NCBI GenBank assembly: GCA_027620105.1
Contig: JAQCIA010000127.1
Location: 1 to 6,372 of the forward strand
Source of the DNA: Verrucomicrobiota bacterium
GTDB lineage: Bacteria; Verrucomicrobiota; Kiritimatiellia; UBA8416; JAIOPI01
Direction: 5' to 3'
DNA: 6,372 bases
Part shown: positions 4,987 through 6,372 of the stretch, in pieces
Layout of the letters: the number at the start of each line of letters is the position of its first letter
Position numbering within the stretch: position 1 is the stretch's first letter
Position numbers and translations under genes: made by a program
The notes under the pieces: model-generated
The model's input: the letters and a program-made list of their open reading frames with translations, nothing else
Told to the model about the DNA's origin: nothing
Databases searched by the model: none

Positions 4987-5258
4987 CAAAGCACCATCAC
5001 CACCGAGGGGTGGTCGCACAGGTCGAGGTACAGGGCGTCGAGCTGCTCGCGGGATTGGGCACGGATGGTGCAGGTGACGCTCAGGTATTTGCCCTGGCGG
5101 CTGGGGCGCAGCTCCATGGTGGCCGCGTCGAAGTCCGGCGCGTGCCTGCGGACGATGGTGATCACCGTGTGCGCGAAGCGCGCTTCCTTCCGCCCCATCA
5201 CCTTGATCGGAAAGTCGGTGGGATAGGAGAGCAGCGATTCTGCGTTGGCAATCGGCAT
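4986..5258 (-). CDS. ybeD: DUF493 family protein (YbeD-like)
   Basis: A 90-residue protein of the DUF493/YbeD family, a small ACT-like alpha/beta fold usually found next to lipB; its exact role is not settled. Visible signatures are LLSYPTDFPIKVMGR (9-23), a central RFAHTVITIVRRHAPDF (27-43) and the strands RQGKYLSVTCTIRAQSREQL (54-73), ending LCDHPSVVMVL. No signal peptide or membrane segment, so it is cytoplasmic. The ATG at 5258 overlaps the TGA of the aminotransferase gene, and its own TGA overlaps the lipB ATG. The conserved place beside lipB suggests a link with lipoate metabolism, but that is by association only. Confidence 0.92.
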   Translation of the reverse strand: MPIANAESLLSYPTDFPIKVMGRKEARFAHTVITIVRRHAPDFDAATMELRPSRQGKYLSVTCTIRAQSREQLDALYLDLCDHPSVVMVL

Positions 5259-6118
5259 CAGGCCGAGACCGCCTCCTTGCGCATCACCTTCGCCTTGAAC
5301 TCCTGGTACGCCTGCCAGGCCTTCCTGAACAGCGGCCCGGGCTTGCCCTCGCCGACGGGCTTGCCGTCCAGCGTGACCACCGCAAGGATTTCCTTGGAGG
5401 AGGAGGTCACCCACACCTCGTCGGCGCCGCGCACCTCGGCCTCCGAGACGTCGCGAAACTCGAGGGGAATCTTGGTGATCTGCGCGATTTCCACCACCAC
5501 GTCGTAAGTGATGCCCGGCAGGATGAGGTTCGATTTCGGCGGCGAGAGCAGCAGGCCGTTCTTCGCCACGAACACGTTGGAGGCCGAAGCCTCGGTGAGC
5601 TTGCCGTCGCGGAACAGGATCGTCTCTGCCGCGCCCGCGTCCGCCGACGCCTGGCGCGCGAGGACATTGCCGAGCAGCGAGATTGACTTGATGTCGCAGC
5701 GCAGCCAGCGGTTGTCCACCGCGGTGACCGCACCGACGCCTTGGTCCACCAATTCCTTGGGCGGGTTGACCAGCGGGTTGGACATCACGAACACCGTAGG
5801 CTCGATATCGGCCGGGAAAGCGTGGTCGCGCTTGGCCACCCCGCGCGTCACCTGGAAGTACACACCCTGGTCCTCCCAGGGCTGCTGCCGGACGAGCTCG
5901 CGGATGATCTCGCGCCACTTTTCGCGCGCATAGGGATTGCGGATGCGCGCCGCCGCGAGGCTGCGCTCGAGCCGCGCCAGGGGCTCGTCCATGCGAAACG
6001 GCACACGTGAATACACCGGGATCAGCTCGTACACGCCGTCGCCGAAGATGAAGCCGCGATCGAGCACCGGCACCATTGCCTGCTCGATCGGGAGGAACTT
6101 GCCATTCAGGAAAACCAT
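5258..6118 (-). CDS. dat: Class IV aminotransferase, probable D-amino-acid transaminase
   Basis: PLP enzyme of fold type IV, the group of D-amino-acid transaminases, branched-chain aminotransferases and aminodeoxychorismate lyases. From the ATG at 6118 it is 286 residues. Landmarks are MVFLNGKFLP, DRGFIFGDGVYE (20-31), YFQVTRGVAKRDHAF (87-101), the PLP lysine in RCDIKSISLLGN (Lys144), LTEASASNVF with the PLP-ring glutamate (Glu177), LPGITYD and VWVTSSSKEI. 'CDIKS' and 'RGVAKRDHxFP' favour D-amino-acid transaminase, which makes D-glutamate or D-alanine for peptidoglycan and would suit the neighbouring carboxypeptidase gene. An upstream start would add 18 residues unlike the family and overlap that gene; the chosen ATG follows its stop by 10 bases with a G-rich stretch. 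A branched-chain role cannot be excluded from sequence alone. Confidence 0.88.
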   Translation of the reverse strand: MVFLNGKFLPIEQAMVPVLDRGFIFGDGVYELIPVYSRVPFRMDEPLARLERSLAAARIRNPYAREKWREIIRELVRQQPWEDQGVYFQVTRGVAKRDHAFPADIEPTVFVMSNPLVNPPKELVDQGVGAVTAVDNRWLRCDIKSISLLGNVLARQASADAGAAETILFRDGKLTEASASNVFVAKNGLLLSPPKSNLILPGITYDVVVEIAQITKIPLEFRDVSEAEVRGADEVWVTSSSKEILAVVTLDGKPVGEGKPGPLFRKAWQAYQEFKAKVMRKEAVSA

Positions 6119-6128
6119 GCCGGCCCCG

Positions 6129-6372
6129 CTACTTGACCCACAAACGCAGTGTATCCCAGGCGCGGCCGACAAAACCCGCCGCAGCCACGCGTTGCAGTGC
6201 CACCACCGGGTATTCCCCCAGCGGCTCGGAGCCCAGCGTGACGCGCAGCACGCCGACTTTGTGTCCCTTGGGCACCGGCGCCAGCACCGGCGGCAGCGTC
6301 AGCAGCTCCGCTTGCAGCTTGCCCGCCGCTCCCTTGGGCACGGTGACCACCAGCCCGCGCGCGAACCCCGCC
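6129..6372 (-). CDS. dacC: D-alanyl-D-alanine carboxypeptidase (PBP5/6 type), C-terminal part
   Basis: Only the last 80 codons or so are present; the gene continues beyond the right edge. The readable part (AGFARGLVVTVPKGAAGK, then VLAPVPKGHKVGVLRVTLGS and EPLGEYPVVALQRVA) is the beta-rich C-terminal domain of penicillin-binding protein 5/6-type carboxypeptidases, which trim the terminal D-Ala of peptidoglycan stem peptides in the periplasm. The end, GFVGRAWDTLRLWVK, is the short amphipathic helix that anchors these enzymes to the outer face of the inner membrane. The catalytic SxxK, SxN and KTG motifs lie outside the window. The family is clear, but whether it should be called dacA or dacC cannot be decided here. 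The stop is 10 bases before dat, so both are probably in one operon. Confidence 0.87.
   Translation of the reverse strand, partial: AGFARGLVVTVPKGAAGKLQAELLTLPPVLAPVPKGHKVGVLRVTLGSEPLGEYPVVALQRVAAAGFVGRAWDTLRLWVK

Noticed and set aside
4986..5019. LipB start at GTG 5019
   Set aside because: It adds eleven non-family residues inside the upstream gene; the ATG at 4986 forms a TGATG overlap like the neighbouring junction.
4243..5226. 327-codon plus-strand ORF
   Set aside because: Antisense to lipA, lipB and the DUF493 gene, all of which carry clear family motifs.
1..6372. CRISPR array, tRNA, rRNA, transposase or integrase gene
   Set aside because: No regularly spaced repeats, no tRNA-like fold or rRNA sequence noticed, and none of the readable frames resembles a transposase or integrase.

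Overview
The window looks like the chromosome of a GC-rich betaproteobacterium. The right half, all read leftwards (minus strand), holds the core-gene order dacC - dat - DUF493 (ybeD) - lipB - lipA, a neighbourhood familiar from betaproteobacteria. This placement rests on gene order and protein character, not on a database search.

Right part (6372 to 3411): the 3' end of a D-Ala-D-Ala carboxypeptidase gene, a class IV (D-amino-acid) aminotransferase, a small DUF493 protein, octanoyltransferase LipB and lipoyl synthase LipA. dat/DUF493 and DUF493/lipB join as TGATG stop-start overlaps, and lipB/lipA are separated by one base, so translation is probably coupled. LipB moves octanoyl from acyl carrier protein to the lipoyl domains and LipA inserts the two sulfurs. 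A small hairpin plus T-run overlaps the lipA stop.

Middle (3400 to 2341): an independent exported alpha/beta hydrolase of the dienelactone-hydrolase type, with its own candidate promoter and a strong ribosome binding site.

Left part (about 2304 to 375): this has the layout of an integron gene-cassette array. Three imperfect inverted-repeat sites (2254-2304, 1054-1120, 375-455) have the attC architecture: a 7-base RYYYAAC-like box, an inner complementary pair, a hairpin, the matching inner box and a GTTRRRY-like box. They fall exactly between gene groups. All genes read leftwards, starting just after one site and ending 3-5 bases before the next. Cassette A (1060-2259) carries two unknown genes; the second is split by a frameshift at a run of eight G. 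Cassette B (381-1059) carries a BrnT/BrnA toxin-antitoxin pair with its own promoter, which wraps a perfect 20-base palindrome. No integrase gene is visible, so this is either part of a larger integron or an orphan cluster of attC sites.

Far left (1-374): a poorly coding stretch with one possible 36-residue ORF, then the N-terminus of a membrane-anchored alpha/beta hydrolase running off the left edge.
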